A stretch of 64,000 nt of DNA from Actinomycetospora cinnamomea (GCF_003096675.1 NZ_QEKW01000007.1:1-64000); one strand, 5' to 3'; positions 15,940 to 26,759 are shown, counted from the first letter of the stretch. Translations and numbers: made by a program. Notes: generated by a model not told the origin, from the letters alone.

Positions 15940-16739
15940 GCCCCGAGATGCTGCCGGAACCACGCCACGGCGTGGCCGTCGACCTCGGCGGCGTGGCGCG
16001 TCTGCGGCGCCGGCTCGAGCCCCGGCTCCTCGGCGAGCGCGTGGCCCATACCCGGCACGGTGACCACCTCGCCGGCCGGCAGCGCCTTCGCCAGCGCCTG
16101 CGCCGGGTGGAGGAACGCCTCGGCGTCGTCCTCCTCGCCGACGATCGACCGCACCGGCGTGGCCCCGAGCTCGCCGGCGCGGGCGACGTAGTCCATCCGC
16201 GCCGCGACGGCGTCCGACGCCGGCGACCAGGCGTAGTCGACCCCGAACAGCCGGCCGAGCGCCGAGACCACCGGGCGCAGCTGCACCATCGGGCTGATCG
16301 CGACGAGTGCCGCGACGTCCGACCGGCGCGTCGCCACCTCCAGCGCGACGCCCGCCCCGGCCGACCCGCCGAACAGCCCGAGCGGACCCGTTGCGCACCC
16401 GAACCGCTCGCGCAGCGCGGCCAGCGCCGCGTCGAACTCCTCGGCGGCCTGGGCGTTCACCGGCCCCTGCAGGAGCAGGACCGCGTCCTCGTAGCCGCGC
16501 CCCATCACCTCGTCCAGCCCGCCCGCGGGCAGCCGGCTGCCCATCATCGGCAGCCCGAGGTACACCCGCCAGGCGTCGAGCCCGTCGAGCGGCAGGGCCG
16601 CCGCGAACGCCGCCTCGGTGCGCGGCGCGTCCATGAGGTGCCAGCCGACGACGAGCGGCGCGTCGGGGCGGCGGTCCGCCGGCGCCCGCAGGACGTAGGG
16701 CACGCCGGCGGCGACACCGGTCTCGACCTCCGTGGTCAT
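15936..16739 (-). CDS. Alpha/beta hydrolase
   Basis: A 267-residue cytosolic alpha/beta hydrolase. The nucleophile elbow is GLFGGSAGAG (Ser in GGSAG), with a probable acid in VGEEDDAEAF and the His in VPGMGHALAEE, resembling dienelactone hydrolase or esterase families. It is divergent from a TetR regulator and shares a 61-base intergenic region containing a 32-bp near-perfect palindrome, so it is very likely repressed by that regulator. Upstream AGGAGC serves as ribosome-binding site. It is co-transcribed with the AlkX-type glycosylase. Substrate unknown. Confidence 0.85.
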   Translation of the reverse strand: MTTEVETGVAAGVPYVLRAPADRRPDAPLVVGWHLMDAPRTEAAFAAALPLDGLDAWRVYLGLPMMGSRLPAGGLDEVMGRGYEDAVLLLQGPVNAQAAEEFDAALAALRERFGCATGPLGLFGGSAGAGVALEVATRRSDVAALVAISPMVQLRPVVSALGRLFGVDYAWSPASDAVAARMDYVARAGELGATPVRSIVGEEDDAEAFLHPAQALAKALPAGEVVTVPGMGHALAEEPGLEPAPQTRHAAEVDGHAVAWFRQHLGA

Positions 16740-16760
16740 GGCGGCTCCTCGTGATCGCGC

Positions 16761-16792
16761 TGTACACCGTCCAGCTTACTGGACACTGTACA
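16761..16792. promoter_or_regulatory. TetR operator between hydrolase and regulator
   Basis: Arms TGTACACCGTCCAG and CTGGACACTGTACA flank a 4-base centre; 12 of 14 positions pair. It lies in the short divergent intergenic region. TACAGT at 16789-16794 is a -10 for the tetR gene placing the transcription start at its ATG, and TACAGC on the other strand may be the -10 for the hydrolase. Binding would shut both promoters. Confidence 0.8.
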
Positions 16793-16800
16793 GTACGTCC

Positions 16801-17355
16801 ATGCCCCGGACCCCCGGTCAGCGTGCCGGGCTCACCCGCGACGCGGTCCTCACCGCGGCGCGCACCGTGTTCGCCGAGCGCGGACTGCCGGGTCTCTCGA
16901 TGCGGTCGGTCGCGCGGGAGCTCGACGTCGCGCCGAACGCGCTCTACAGCCACGTCGCGGACAAGGACGCGCTGGTCGACGACCTGCTCGACGACCTGCT
17001 CGGCGCCCTCGACCCGCCGGCGCCCGACGCCGAACCGCTCGCCGGCCTGCGCGGCGTCATGCTCGCGACGTTCGACCTGCTGGTCGTCCACGCCGATCTC
17101 GTCCCGCTCTACCTCGCGCGCCAGGGTGCGCGCGGGGAGAACGCCCGCGCGTTGGGCGCGGCGATGACGGTGCTGCTCGGGCACCTGGGGCTCGACGGGG
17201 ACGCCGCGGGTCGCGTGGTGCGCGCCCTCGTCGTGAGCACGATCGGCTACGCCGCCCTGGCCACCGCCGACGGGCCGGCCCTCGCGCCCGCGCAGCTGCG
17301 CGCCGACCTCGAGGTCACGCTCGACTGGCTGCTGCTTGGCGCTACGCGCTCGTGA
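16801..17355 (+). CDS. TetR-family transcriptional regulator
   Basis: A 184-residue TetR repressor with the N-terminal helix-turn-helix AARTVFAERGLPGLSMRSVA followed by RELDVAPNALYSHVADKDAL, and a C-terminal TetR_C-like all-helical half. The ATG at 16801 was chosen because a -10 box (TACAGT) ends six bases before it, giving a leaderless mRNA; earlier in-frame starts lie inside the operator. It probably controls itself and the divergent hydrolase/glycosylase pair. Inducer unknown. Confidence 0.88.
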   Translation: MPRTPGQRAGLTRDAVLTAARTVFAERGLPGLSMRSVARELDVAPNALYSHVADKDALVDDLLDDLLGALDPPAPDAEPLAGLRGVMLATFDLLVVHADLVPLYLARQGARGENARALGAAMTVLLGHLGLDGDAAGRVVRALVVSTIGYAALATADGPALAPAQLRADLEVTLDWLLLGATRS

Positions 17356-17391
17356 GTGGTTGTCCGTGCCCTGGCACGGACAACCACTCAC
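17352..17391. terminator. Perfect 19-bp inverted repeat between convergent tetR and pheT
   Basis: GTGAGTGGTTGTCCGTGCC (17352-17370) is followed by two bases and then its exact reverse complement (17373-17391). The left arm overlaps the tetR stop codon and the right end is seven bases from the pheT stop. Its place between convergent genes and its perfect stem suggest a bidirectional terminator, though there is no U-tract. Its first seven bases, GTGAGTG, are shared with one arm of the hairpin at 45802-45841. Confidence 0.75.
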
Positions 17392-17398
17392 AAGTGCG

Positions 17399-19960
17399 TC
17401 AGCGCAAACGGGCCCCGTGGCGTTCGGCGGCCGTGGCCACGGCGGCGTCGCGGCGGGCCGAGGCCTCCTCGAGGGTCAGCGTCCGGTCCGGGGCGCGCAG
17501 GCGCAGCGCGAACGCCAGCGAGCGCTTGCCCTCACCGACCTGCGCGCCGGTGTAGACGTCGAACAGGCGCACGTCCTCGAGGAGGTCACCCCCGCCGTCG
17601 CGCAGCGCGGTCGCCACCGAGGCGGCCGGCACGTCGGCGTCGAGCACCAGCGCGACGTCGAGCAGCACCGGAGGGAACGGCGAGACCGCCGGCGAGGGGC
17701 GCACCTCGACCAGCGGGAGCCGGTCGAGCTCGAGCTCCATCGCGCACGTGCGCGCGGGCAGCCCGAGCGTCTCGAGCACCTTCGGGTGCAGCTCGCCCGC
17801 ATGGCCCACGAGCGTGCCGTCGGGCAGGCGCAGGGCCGCGCACCGGCCGGGGTGCCACGGCGCGTGCCGGTCGGCGGCCACCTCGAGATCGGCGCCGTAC
17901 ACCCGGCCGACCAGGCGCGCGGCCTCGATCGCGTCGGCCCAGTCGGCGGCACGTCCCGGCCCCCACCAGCCGGCCCGGTCCCAGGCGCCGGCGAGCACCG
18001 CGCCGACCCGCAGCGGCTGGTCGGGCAGGCCCGCGAGCACCTCGGCGATCGCCGCGTCGTCGGGCCGGGAGTCGACGGGCAGCACCGGGGCCTGGTTCGT
18101 CGAGCCGGGCTCCTCCGCACCGGGCCGCACGACCTGGCCGACCTGGTAGAGCGCGAGGTCGCGCAGCCCGCGGGAGACGTTGCGGACCACGGCGTCGAGC
18201 AGGCCGGGCAGTAGCGTCGTCGCCATCAGCGCGCGGTCGGCGTCGAGCGGGTTGGCCAGGCGCAGCGCCCGGCGGCGCGGGTCGTCGGCGTCCAGGCCGA
18301 GCGCGTCGAACACCGAGGGCGCGACGAACGGGGAGGGCAGCACCTCGTCGTAGCCCGCGTCGGCGAGCGCCCGAGACACCTGGCGGCGCCGGCGCTGGCC
18401 CAGCGTCAGCCCCGTGCCCGGGTGTGCGGCGGGCAGCTCGGAGGGGATGCCGTCGTAGCCCTCGAGCCGCAGGACCTCCTCGACGAGGTCGGCGGGGCGG
18501 GTGAGGTCGGGGCGCCAGGTCGGCGGTGTGGCCCGCAGGCCCGCGGCCCCGCCGTCGCCGGGGTCGGCGGCGGCCACCTCGACCCCGCAGCCGATCTGGC
18601 TCAGGCGCCGGACGACCGCACCTCGCTCGTAGCGCCGGCCGGCGACGCGGTCGGGCAGGTCGAGGGCCATCAGCACGGGCGCCGGCGTGGGCACCGGGTC
18701 GGAGAAGGGGCCCTCGTCGGTGACGCCGGACGCCACGGTCGCGCCGCCGTAGTGCGCGAGCAGCCACGCGGCGCGGTCGGTCGCGGCGCGCGCCACGGCC
18801 GGGTCGACCTCGCGCTCGTAGCGCCGCGCCGCCTCGCTGGGCAGGCGGTGGCGCCGGGCGGTGCGCGCGACCGACGGCGGGTCCCACACCCCCGCCTCGA
18901 GCAGGACGTCGCTCGTGCCCGCCCCCACCTCGGTCGGCCCGCCGCCCATGACGCCGGCGAGGCCGATCGGCCCGGACTCGTCGGTGATCACGACGTCGTC
19001 GGGGTCGAGCGCCCGCTGGACGTCGTCCAGGGTGGTGATCTTCTCGTCGGCGGCGGCCCGCCGGACGACGATGTCGCCCCGTACCGCCGACGCGTCGTAG
19101 GCGTGCATCGGCTGGCCCAGCTCGAGCATCACGTAGTTGGTGACGTCGACGGCCAGCGAGATCGGGCGCACGCCGCAGAGCAGCAGCCGGCGGCGCATCC
19201 ACCACGGCGACGGGGCGGTCGGGTCGAGGTCGGTGACGCGGCGGGCGACGAAGCGCCGGCACGCCGACTCCGGCTCCAGCCGCACCGGCCAGGCGTCCCC
19301 GTCCGCCGCGGGCAGGTCGTGGCCCAGCAGCGCCGGGTCGCCGTAGGGCGCGTCGAGCGCGCACGCCAGCTCCCGGGCCAGGCCGCGGACGGACAGGCAG
19401 TACCCGCGGTCGGGGGTGACGGCGATGTCGAGCACCGCGTCGTCGAGCCCCAGCAGGGCGGTGGCGTCGTCGCCGGGGTCGGCGGTGCCGGGCGGCAGCA
19501 CGAGGATGCCGCTGTGGTCGTCACCGAGGCCCAGCTCGTCGAGCGCGCAGATCATGCCGTCGGAGACGTGGCCGTAGGTCGTGCGCGCGGCGATCGCGAA
19601 GTCGCCGGGCAGCACCGCACCGGGCAGCGCGACGACGACGAGGTCGCCCTCGACGAAGTTCGTGGCCCCGCAGACGATGCCCCGCGTCCCGGCGCCCTCG
19701 CCCTCGGCGTCCCCGCCCGTGTCACCGTGCTCGGGACCCACGTCGACCCGGCAGTACCGGATCGGCTTCTTGTACTCCGTGAGCTCCTCGATCGACCGGA
19801 CCCGGCCGACGACCAGCGGGCCCGTGGTGGCCGGGATCGGCGCGACGTCCTCCACCTCGAGCCCGACGCGGATCAGCGCCTCGCCGACCGCGTCGGCCGA
19901 CGGCACGCCGTCGGGCGGCAGGTCGACGTGCTGGAGGAGCCACGAGACGGGGACGCGCAC
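17399..19960 (-). CDS. pheT: Phenylalanyl-tRNA synthetase beta subunit
   Basis: Beta subunit of the heterotetrameric enzyme that charges tRNA-Phe. The 853-residue chain shows the N-terminal tRNA-binding fold (about 40-160), the B3/4 editing region, B5 domain, the inactive synthetase-like core, and a C-terminal FDX-ACB anticodon-binding domain (VLDADVPAASVATALRDGGG). It begins with MRVPVSWLLQHVDLP, typical of the family. It lies just downstream of pheS, 47 bases apart, and ends at the strong palindrome shared with tetR. Confidence 0.97.
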   Translation of the reverse strand: MRVPVSWLLQHVDLPPDGVPSADAVGEALIRVGLEVEDVAPIPATTGPLVVGRVRSIEELTEYKKPIRYCRVDVGPEHGDTGGDAEGEGAGTRGIVCGATNFVEGDLVVVALPGAVLPGDFAIAARTTYGHVSDGMICALDELGLGDDHSGILVLPPGTADPGDDATALLGLDDAVLDIAVTPDRGYCLSVRGLARELACALDAPYGDPALLGHDLPAADGDAWPVRLEPESACRRFVARRVTDLDPTAPSPWWMRRRLLLCGVRPISLAVDVTNYVMLELGQPMHAYDASAVRGDIVVRRAAADEKITTLDDVQRALDPDDVVITDESGPIGLAGVMGGGPTEVGAGTSDVLLEAGVWDPPSVARTARRHRLPSEAARRYEREVDPAVARAATDRAAWLLAHYGGATVASGVTDEGPFSDPVPTPAPVLMALDLPDRVAGRRYERGAVVRRLSQIGCGVEVAAADPGDGGAAGLRATPPTWRPDLTRPADLVEEVLRLEGYDGIPSELPAAHPGTGLTLGQRRRRQVSRALADAGYDEVLPSPFVAPSVFDALGLDADDPRRRALRLANPLDADRALMATTLLPGLLDAVVRNVSRGLRDLALYQVGQVVRPGAEEPGSTNQAPVLPVDSRPDDAAIAEVLAGLPDQPLRVGAVLAGAWDRAGWWGPGRAADWADAIEAARLVGRVYGADLEVAADRHAPWHPGRCAALRLPDGTLVGHAGELHPKVLETLGLPARTCAMELELDRLPLVEVRPSPAVSPFPPVLLDVALVLDADVPAASVATALRDGGGDLLEDVRLFDVYTGAQVGEGKRSLAFALRLRAPDRTLTLEEASARRDAAVATAAERHGARLR

Positions 19961-20007
19961 GGGACTTCAGGGCCTTCCTGGTCGGAGCTTCAGCGGTGGA
20001 CCGGCGA

Positions 20008-22402
<2,395 letters not shown>

Positions 22403-22475
22403 GTGGTCCTGCCTTCGATCTGATCAGGGAGCGGAGGAGATCCGGTCCGGGGTGGGGTCGGCGGGCGGGGGTGTG

Positions 22476-22673
22476 TCAGATGCCGCCGAGCAGGCGCTTG
22501 ACGCGCTGGGTGTCCTGCGGCGCGACCTCGGTCGTCCCGGAGAGCGCGCGGGTCTTGTGGCTGGACTTCTTCTCCAGCAGGTGGCGCTTGCCGGCCTTCT
22601 CGCGCAGCAGCTTGCCGGCCCCGGTCACCTTGATGCGCTTCTTGGTGCCGCTGTGGCTCTTGTGCTTCGGCAT
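22476..22673 (-). CDS. rpmI: 50S ribosomal protein L35
   Basis: Small basic ribosomal protein of 65 residues, beginning [20 protein letters not shown] and ending with KRLLGGI, typical of L35. The frame is open further upstream but homology starts at this ATG. It lies between infC and rplT. Confidence 0.98.
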   Translation of the reverse strand: MPKHKSHSGTKKRIKVTGAGKLLREKAGKRHLLEKKSSHKTRALSGTTEVAPQDTQRVKRLLGGI

Positions 22674-22810
22674 GTCCTGTCCTCGCTCCTCGTGCGGACC
22701 GTGTGCGCTCCGCCGGGGTGGTCGACGCCCGTCCCGTCCCACGCGGGACGGTACGGGCGCCCGGGAACCCGGCCGCACCCGCAGGGGTACGGCCGGTCGT
22801 GCGGTCGCGC

Positions 22811-23374
22811 TCAGCCCGCCGGCTCGGGGGCCGGCTCCTGCTGGGCGCGCGGGGCCTTCTGGGGCTTCTTGTTCGGCGCCAGGACCATGGTCATGTTCCG
22901 GCCGTCCTGCTTCGGCGTGGCCTCGACGTAGCCGAGGTCGCCGACGTCCTCGGCCAGGCGCTGCAGGAGGCGGAAGCCCAGCTCGGGCCGCGACTGCTCG
23001 CGGCCACGGAACATGATCGTGACCTTGACCTTGTGACCCTGACCGAGGAAGCGGGTGACGTGACCCTTCTTCGTCTCGTAGTCGTGCGGGTCGATCTTCG
23101 GCCGGAGCTTCTGCTCCTTGATCACGGTCTGCTGCTGGTTGCGCCGCGACTCGCGGGCCTTCTGCGCGCTCTCGTACTTGAACTTGCCGTAGTCCATGAG
23201 CTTGCAGACCGGCGGGCGGGCCTGGGCGGCCACCTCGACCAGGTCGAGGTCGGCCTCACGGGCCAGGCGCAGGGCGTCCTCGATGCGGACGATCCCCACC
23301 TGCTCCCCGTTCGGGCCGACCAGTCGCACCTCGGGAACGCGGATGCGCTCGTTGATGCGGGTCTCTGCGCTGAT
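22811..23374 (-). CDS. infC: Translation initiation factor IF-3 (AUC start)
   Basis: IF-3 binds the 30S subunit and enforces start-codon fidelity. The protein begins at [16 protein letters not shown], with the N-domain, the lysine-rich linker and the C-domain [21 protein letters not shown], plus a short Ala/Pro-rich tail; 187 residues. The start is an AUC codon at 23372-23374, preceded by a strong GAGGAG five bases upstream. No ATG, GTG or TTG exists nearby in frame. Rare start codons in infC are known from E. coli (AUU), where they allow IF-3 to repress its own translation. Confidence 0.93.
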   Translation of the reverse strand: MSAETRINERIRVPEVRLVGPNGEQVGIVRIEDALRLAREADLDLVEVAAQARPPVCKLMDYGKFKYESAQKARESRRNQQQTVIKEQKLRPKIDPHDYETKKGHVTRFLGQGHKVKVTIMFRGREQSRPELGFRLLQRLAEDVGDLGYVEATPKQDGRNMTMVLAPNKKPQKAPRAQQEPAPEPAG

Positions 23375-23436
23375 GAGTTCTCCTCGGGTCGTGACGATGT
23401 CGCTGCGACCCGACACGAGGTGCCCCGGAAGACGTC

Positions 23437-23467
23437 GGGCCCCGCGCCGGCAACGGCGTCGGGGCCC
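23437..23467 (-). other. Strong hairpin in infC mRNA leader
   Basis: The arms GGGCCCCG and CGGGGCCC (8 bp) enclose a second stem CGCCG/CGGCG, with one bulged base and a TTGC loop. It lies in the ~250-base untranslated leader between the likely infC promoter and the infC start. The rest of the 318-base stretch (23375-23692) holds no credible gene. The hairpin may act in leader control of the infC operon, but no known leader family is identified. Confidence 0.5.
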
Positions 23468-23630
23468 ACGGTCGACCGATCCGGGCGTCCGCGAGGACGC
23501 CTGCGCCGACGGCGTGTTCCACCGACGGCTGGACCGGACCCGCTCACCTCGCGGTGGACGGGTGGGAGCCGGGGCTCCACTTGCCGCTCGGTGGACGCGC
23601 TGCATCCGCCGAGCTGGTCGCTCATCACAC

Positions 23631-23657
23631 AACGTACCACTCCCGCCGGGTGTTCCC
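23631..23657 (-). promoter_or_regulatory. Candidate infC operon promoter
   Basis: On the minus strand TACGTT (23631-23636) resembles a vegetative -10. The same site also reads GGGAAC, 18 bases, GTT, close to the SigR/SigH stress-sigma consensus (GGAAY-N18-GTT). It lies about 260 bases upstream of infC. Confidence 0.4.
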
Positions 23658-23692
23658 TGCACCACGGGCAGGTCGGCGCGGCAGTGGGACCC

Positions 23693-24430
23693 TCACACCG
23701 CCGCGCCGGGCCGCCCCCTCGCGCCGGCGGCTTCAGCGGGGCCGGCTGCGGACGCCGCCTCCTCGAGCAGACGAGCGAGCCCACGCGGGTCGACCAGCAT
23801 CGGCGAGTGTGAGGTGTCGATGCGGGCGACCCGATCGGCCCGGGCGGCCATGCCCTCCTGGAGCGAGGGCACGAGCGCGGCGTCCCGCTGGCAGATCAGG
23901 TAGGTGACGGGATGCCGTCGGTCCGGGGCGATCGCGCGGTGTGCGAAGTCGGCGAGCGACGAGTAGCCGAGCGCGTCGTGCCAGGGCCGCCAGCGCTCGG
24001 CGTCGAGGTCCGCAGCGAGACCCCGGCGAGTGACCTCCGGGTCCCCGGAGGTGCCGACGGCTGCTCCGCCGGGGTGTACCTGCATCCAGTCGAGCAGCTC
24101 GGGGAGCATGTCGGTGATGCCCTGTCCCCGGGCCGGCCAGAATGCGCTCACGTACACCGAGCACGCGATCCCCGGGTGGTCGGCGATCTCCGTGAGCACC
24201 AGGCCGCCGTAGGAGTGGCCGACGAGCACCGCGCGCCCGTCGCCGCCGTCCAGCAGCCGCCGGACCTCGGCGACGTCGTCGGCGAGCCCGCCGAGCGCCG
24301 CGGGGTCGGGCCCGGTGCTGGGCAGCTCGGCGAGCACGACCTCGTGGCCGGACACCTCCAGCGCCGCCCGTGTCTCGCCCCAGTAGGTGCTGTCCACGAA
24401 ACCCCCGTGGACCAGGACGAAGCGTGCCAT
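23693..24430 (-). CDS. Alpha/beta hydrolase (salicylate-esterase-like)
   Basis: A 245-residue alpha/beta hydrolase of the type that begins MARFVLVHGGFVDSTYW, as in plant methyl-esterase-like and bacterial EstC-like proteins. The nucleophile Ser is in VLVGHSYGGLVL, the catalytic His in IDTSHSPMLVDP. No signal peptide. The ATG at 24430 has CGGAGG a few bases upstream; eight codons of frame lie further up. It is divergent from the hydrolase-glycosyltransferase fusion gene, and a perfect 11-bp-arm palindrome lies between them. Substrate unknown. Confidence 0.85.
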   Translation of the reverse strand: MARFVLVHGGFVDSTYWGETRAALEVSGHEVVLAELPSTGPDPAALGGLADDVAEVRRLLDGGDGRAVLVGHSYGGLVLTEIADHPGIACSVYVSAFWPARGQGITDMLPELLDWMQVHPGGAAVGTSGDPEVTRRGLAADLDAERWRPWHDALGYSSLADFAHRAIAPDRRHPVTYLICQRDAALVPSLQEGMAARADRVARIDTSHSPMLVDPRGLARLLEEAASAAGPAEAAGARGRPGAAV

Positions 24431-24581
24431 CGTCTTCCTCCGTTCCGTCGCCACACCGGGAGGCGGGAGCAGGCGCCGTACCTCCGCAGCGTCCCGAGGG
24501 AGGCGCGTGGACCAGCCGGTGCGTCGCCATCGGTGTCCTCCCCGCTCGGTGTCGCGACGACGTTCCTCGGCGGGGTTGCGC

Positions 24582-24608
24582 CGCCGTTGCAGTGGCGCTG
24601 CAACGGCG
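24582..24608. promoter_or_regulatory. Perfect palindrome, operator candidate
   Basis: CGCCGTTGCAG and CTGCAACGGCG are exact inverted repeats around a 5-base centre. It lies 37 bases before the fusion gene and about 150 bases before the divergent hydrolase. Its length and symmetry fit a dimeric repressor operator of LacI or TetR type. The only regulator nearby is the SARP-type protein downstream of the fusion gene. Confidence 0.6.
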
Positions 24609-24644
24609 TGCGCGACGCTCCCGGTGAGAGCGAGGGGAGGTCCG

Positions 24645-26744
24645 GTGCGCGCGAGGTATCCCGACGTCGAGGACGTCGTCGTCCGCGACGGGGTCCGGGT
24701 GGGGTTCGAGGTCTACGAACCGAGGGACGAGCCCACGACGGATGCGACGATCCTGCTGGTCACGCCGATGCCGCTCGTGCACGCGCGGCAGTGGAAGCTG
24801 CAGATCCCGATGCTCGCCCGCCACGCACGGGTCCTCGTGGTCGACCACCGCGGCAACGGCCGCAGCGACCGCCCGACGGAACCTGCGGGGTACGCGATCG
24901 AGGAGGACGTCGCGGACGTCGTCGCGATCCTCGACACGACGGCCACCGCGCGGGTGATCGCCGTCGGCGTCTCGGGCGGCGGCCGTCGCGCGCTCGAGCT
25001 CGCCGCCCACTGTCCCGAGAGGGTCGCCGGGGTCGTCGCGATCGCCCCGACGGTCGTGTTCGCCGTCGACGACTTCGAGGCGGTGCGTGAGCACTACGAG
25101 GGCATCCAACGCTTCAACCGCCACCACATCCGCGACGACTTCGACGACTTCGTGTCCTGGTTCTTCGCCCAGTGCTTCACCGACGACCACGCGCTGCACC
25201 CGTTCGAGGACGCCTGGGCGTACGCCCACGAGACGACCCCCGAGGTGCTGGTGTCGTTCTTCGGGGCGGCTTCCCTGCCCGACGTCGAGGGCGCGCGTGC
25301 CCTCTGCCGGGCGGTGCGGTGCCCGGTGCTCGTGCTGCACGGCACGGACGACGCCCTCATCCCCCACGAGGTCGGCGAGGCCGTGGCCGGCTGGACCGCA
25401 GGGAGCCTGGTCTCGCTCGAGGGCGTCGGCCACGTGCCGACCGTTCGGGAGCCGGTACGGACCAACCTCCTGATCCGCGACTTCGTCCGGGAGACGGCTG
25501 GCCGCCGGTCCCCCACCCCGCGGTGGACGCCGCCCCGGAAGCGGGCGAGGCGCGCGCTGTTCCTGTCGTCGCCGATCGGGCTCGGGCACGCGCGGCGCGA
25601 CCTCGCGATCGCCGACGAGCTGCGCGGGCTGCGTCCGGACGTCGGGATCGAGTGGCTGGCGCAGCACCCCGTGAGCCAGGTGCTCGCCGCCCGTGGCGAA
25701 CGGATCCACCCCGCCTCACGGTGGCTCGCCTCCGAGGCCGGACACGTCGAGGGCGAGTCCGGCGAGCACGACCTGCACGCCTTCCGGGCGTGGCGGTCGA
25801 TGGACGAGATCCTCGTCCACAACTTCCATGTGCTCGCCGAGCTCGCCGAGTCCGACCACCACGACCTGTGGGTGGGTGACGAGGCCTGGGAGCTCGACCA
25901 CTTCCTGCACGAGAACCCCGAGCTCAAGTCGGCGGCGTACGCGTGGTTGACCGACTTCGTCGGCTTCCTGCCGATCGACGGCGACGACGCGTGGGAGCAG
26001 CGGATCGCCGCCGACCACAACGCGTGGATGATCGAGCAGGTCGACCGGCTGCCGCGGGTGCGCGACGGGGCCCTCTTCGTCGGGGACGTCGAGGACGTCG
26101 TGCCCGACGCGTTCGGACCGGGGCTGCCCTCGATCCGTGCGTGGACGCGCGAGCACTACGCCTTCCCGGGCTACGTCACCGGCTTCACGCCGCTGGACCC
26201 GGCCGACCGGGCGGGCGTCCGGGAAGAGCTCGGCTGGCGTCCGGGCGAGCCGGTGTGCCTGGTGACGGCCGGGGGCACCGGGATCGGGCTGCCGCTGCTG
26301 CGCCGCGTCGTCGACGCCGTCCCGGCGATCCGCGAGCGGGTCCCGGAGATGCGGGTCGTCGTGGTCACCGGCCCGCGCCTCGATCCGGACACCGTGCCTC
26401 CGGCCCCCGGCCTGGAGGTGCACGGATGGGTCCCCGACCTCCACCGCCACCTCGGGGCCTGCGACGTGGCGATCACCCATGGCGGGCTGACCACCACCAT
26501 GGAGCTGACCGCCCACCGGCGCCCGTTCCTCTACGTCCCGTTGCAGCGGCACTTCGAGCAGCAGCGTCACGTCACCCACCGCTTGGCGCGCCACCGGGCC
26601 GGCCGCCGCATGGACTGGGGCGACCTACGGCCCGACGCGCTGGCCGACGCGCTGCACACCGAGGTGGCGCGAGCGGTGGACTACCGCCCCGTCGATGCGG
26701 GCGGCGCGGCCCGGGCGGCCACCCGGTTGGCGTCGTTGCTCTGA
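24645..26744 (+). CDS. Alpha/beta hydrolase-glycosyltransferase fusion protein
   Basis: A 699-residue two-domain protein. Residues 1 to about 290 are an alpha/beta hydrolase with nucleophile Ser in GVSGGGRRALELA (about 110), acid in LHGTDDALIP (about 235) and His in GVGHVPTV (about 262). After a Pro/Arg linker, residues from about 302 form a GT-B glycosyltransferase beginning RALFLSSPIGLGHARRDL and with the MurG/UGT-like C-terminal site AITHGGLTTTMELTAHRRP near 612. The GTG start is backed by GGGGAGG. It converges with the SARP-like gene, seven bases away. Neither substrate is known. The reading frame is continuous, so the fusion is real in this sequence. Confidence 0.85.
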   Translation: MRARYPDVEDVVVRDGVRVGFEVYEPRDEPTTDATILLVTPMPLVHARQWKLQIPMLARHARVLVVDHRGNGRSDRPTEPAGYAIEEDVADVVAILDTTATARVIAVGVSGGGRRALELAAHCPERVAGVVAIAPTVVFAVDDFEAVREHYEGIQRFNRHHIRDDFDDFVSWFFAQCFTDDHALHPFEDAWAYAHETTPEVLVSFFGAASLPDVEGARALCRAVRCPVLVLHGTDDALIPHEVGEAVAGWTAGSLVSLEGVGHVPTVREPVRTNLLIRDFVRETAGRRSPTPRWTPPRKRARRALFLSSPIGLGHARRDLAIADELRGLRPDVGIEWLAQHPVSQVLAARGERIHPASRWLASEAGHVEGESGEHDLHAFRAWRSMDEILVHNFHVLAELAESDHHDLWVGDEAWELDHFLHENPELKSAAYAWLTDFVGFLPIDGDDAWEQRIAADHNAWMIEQVDRLPRVRDGALFVGDVEDVVPDAFGPGLPSIRAWTREHYAFPGYVTGFTPLDPADRAGVREELGWRPGEPVCLVTAGGTGIGLPLLRRVVDAVPAIRERVPEMRVVVVTGPRLDPDTVPPAPGLEVHGWVPDLHRHLGACDVAITHGGLTTTMELTAHRRPFLYVPLQRHFEQQRHVTHRLARHRAGRRMDWGDLRPDALADALHTEVARAVDYRPVDAGGAARAATRLASLL

Positions 26745-26759
26745 TCCCGCTCAGCGGGA
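26745..26759. terminator. Short hairpin between convergent genes
   Basis: TCCCGCT and AGCGGGA around a single base form a 7-bp perfect inverted repeat spanning the stop codon of the SARP-type gene and directly after the fusion gene stop. It may end transcription from both sides, but the one-base loop makes it a weak RNA hairpin. Confidence 0.35.
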
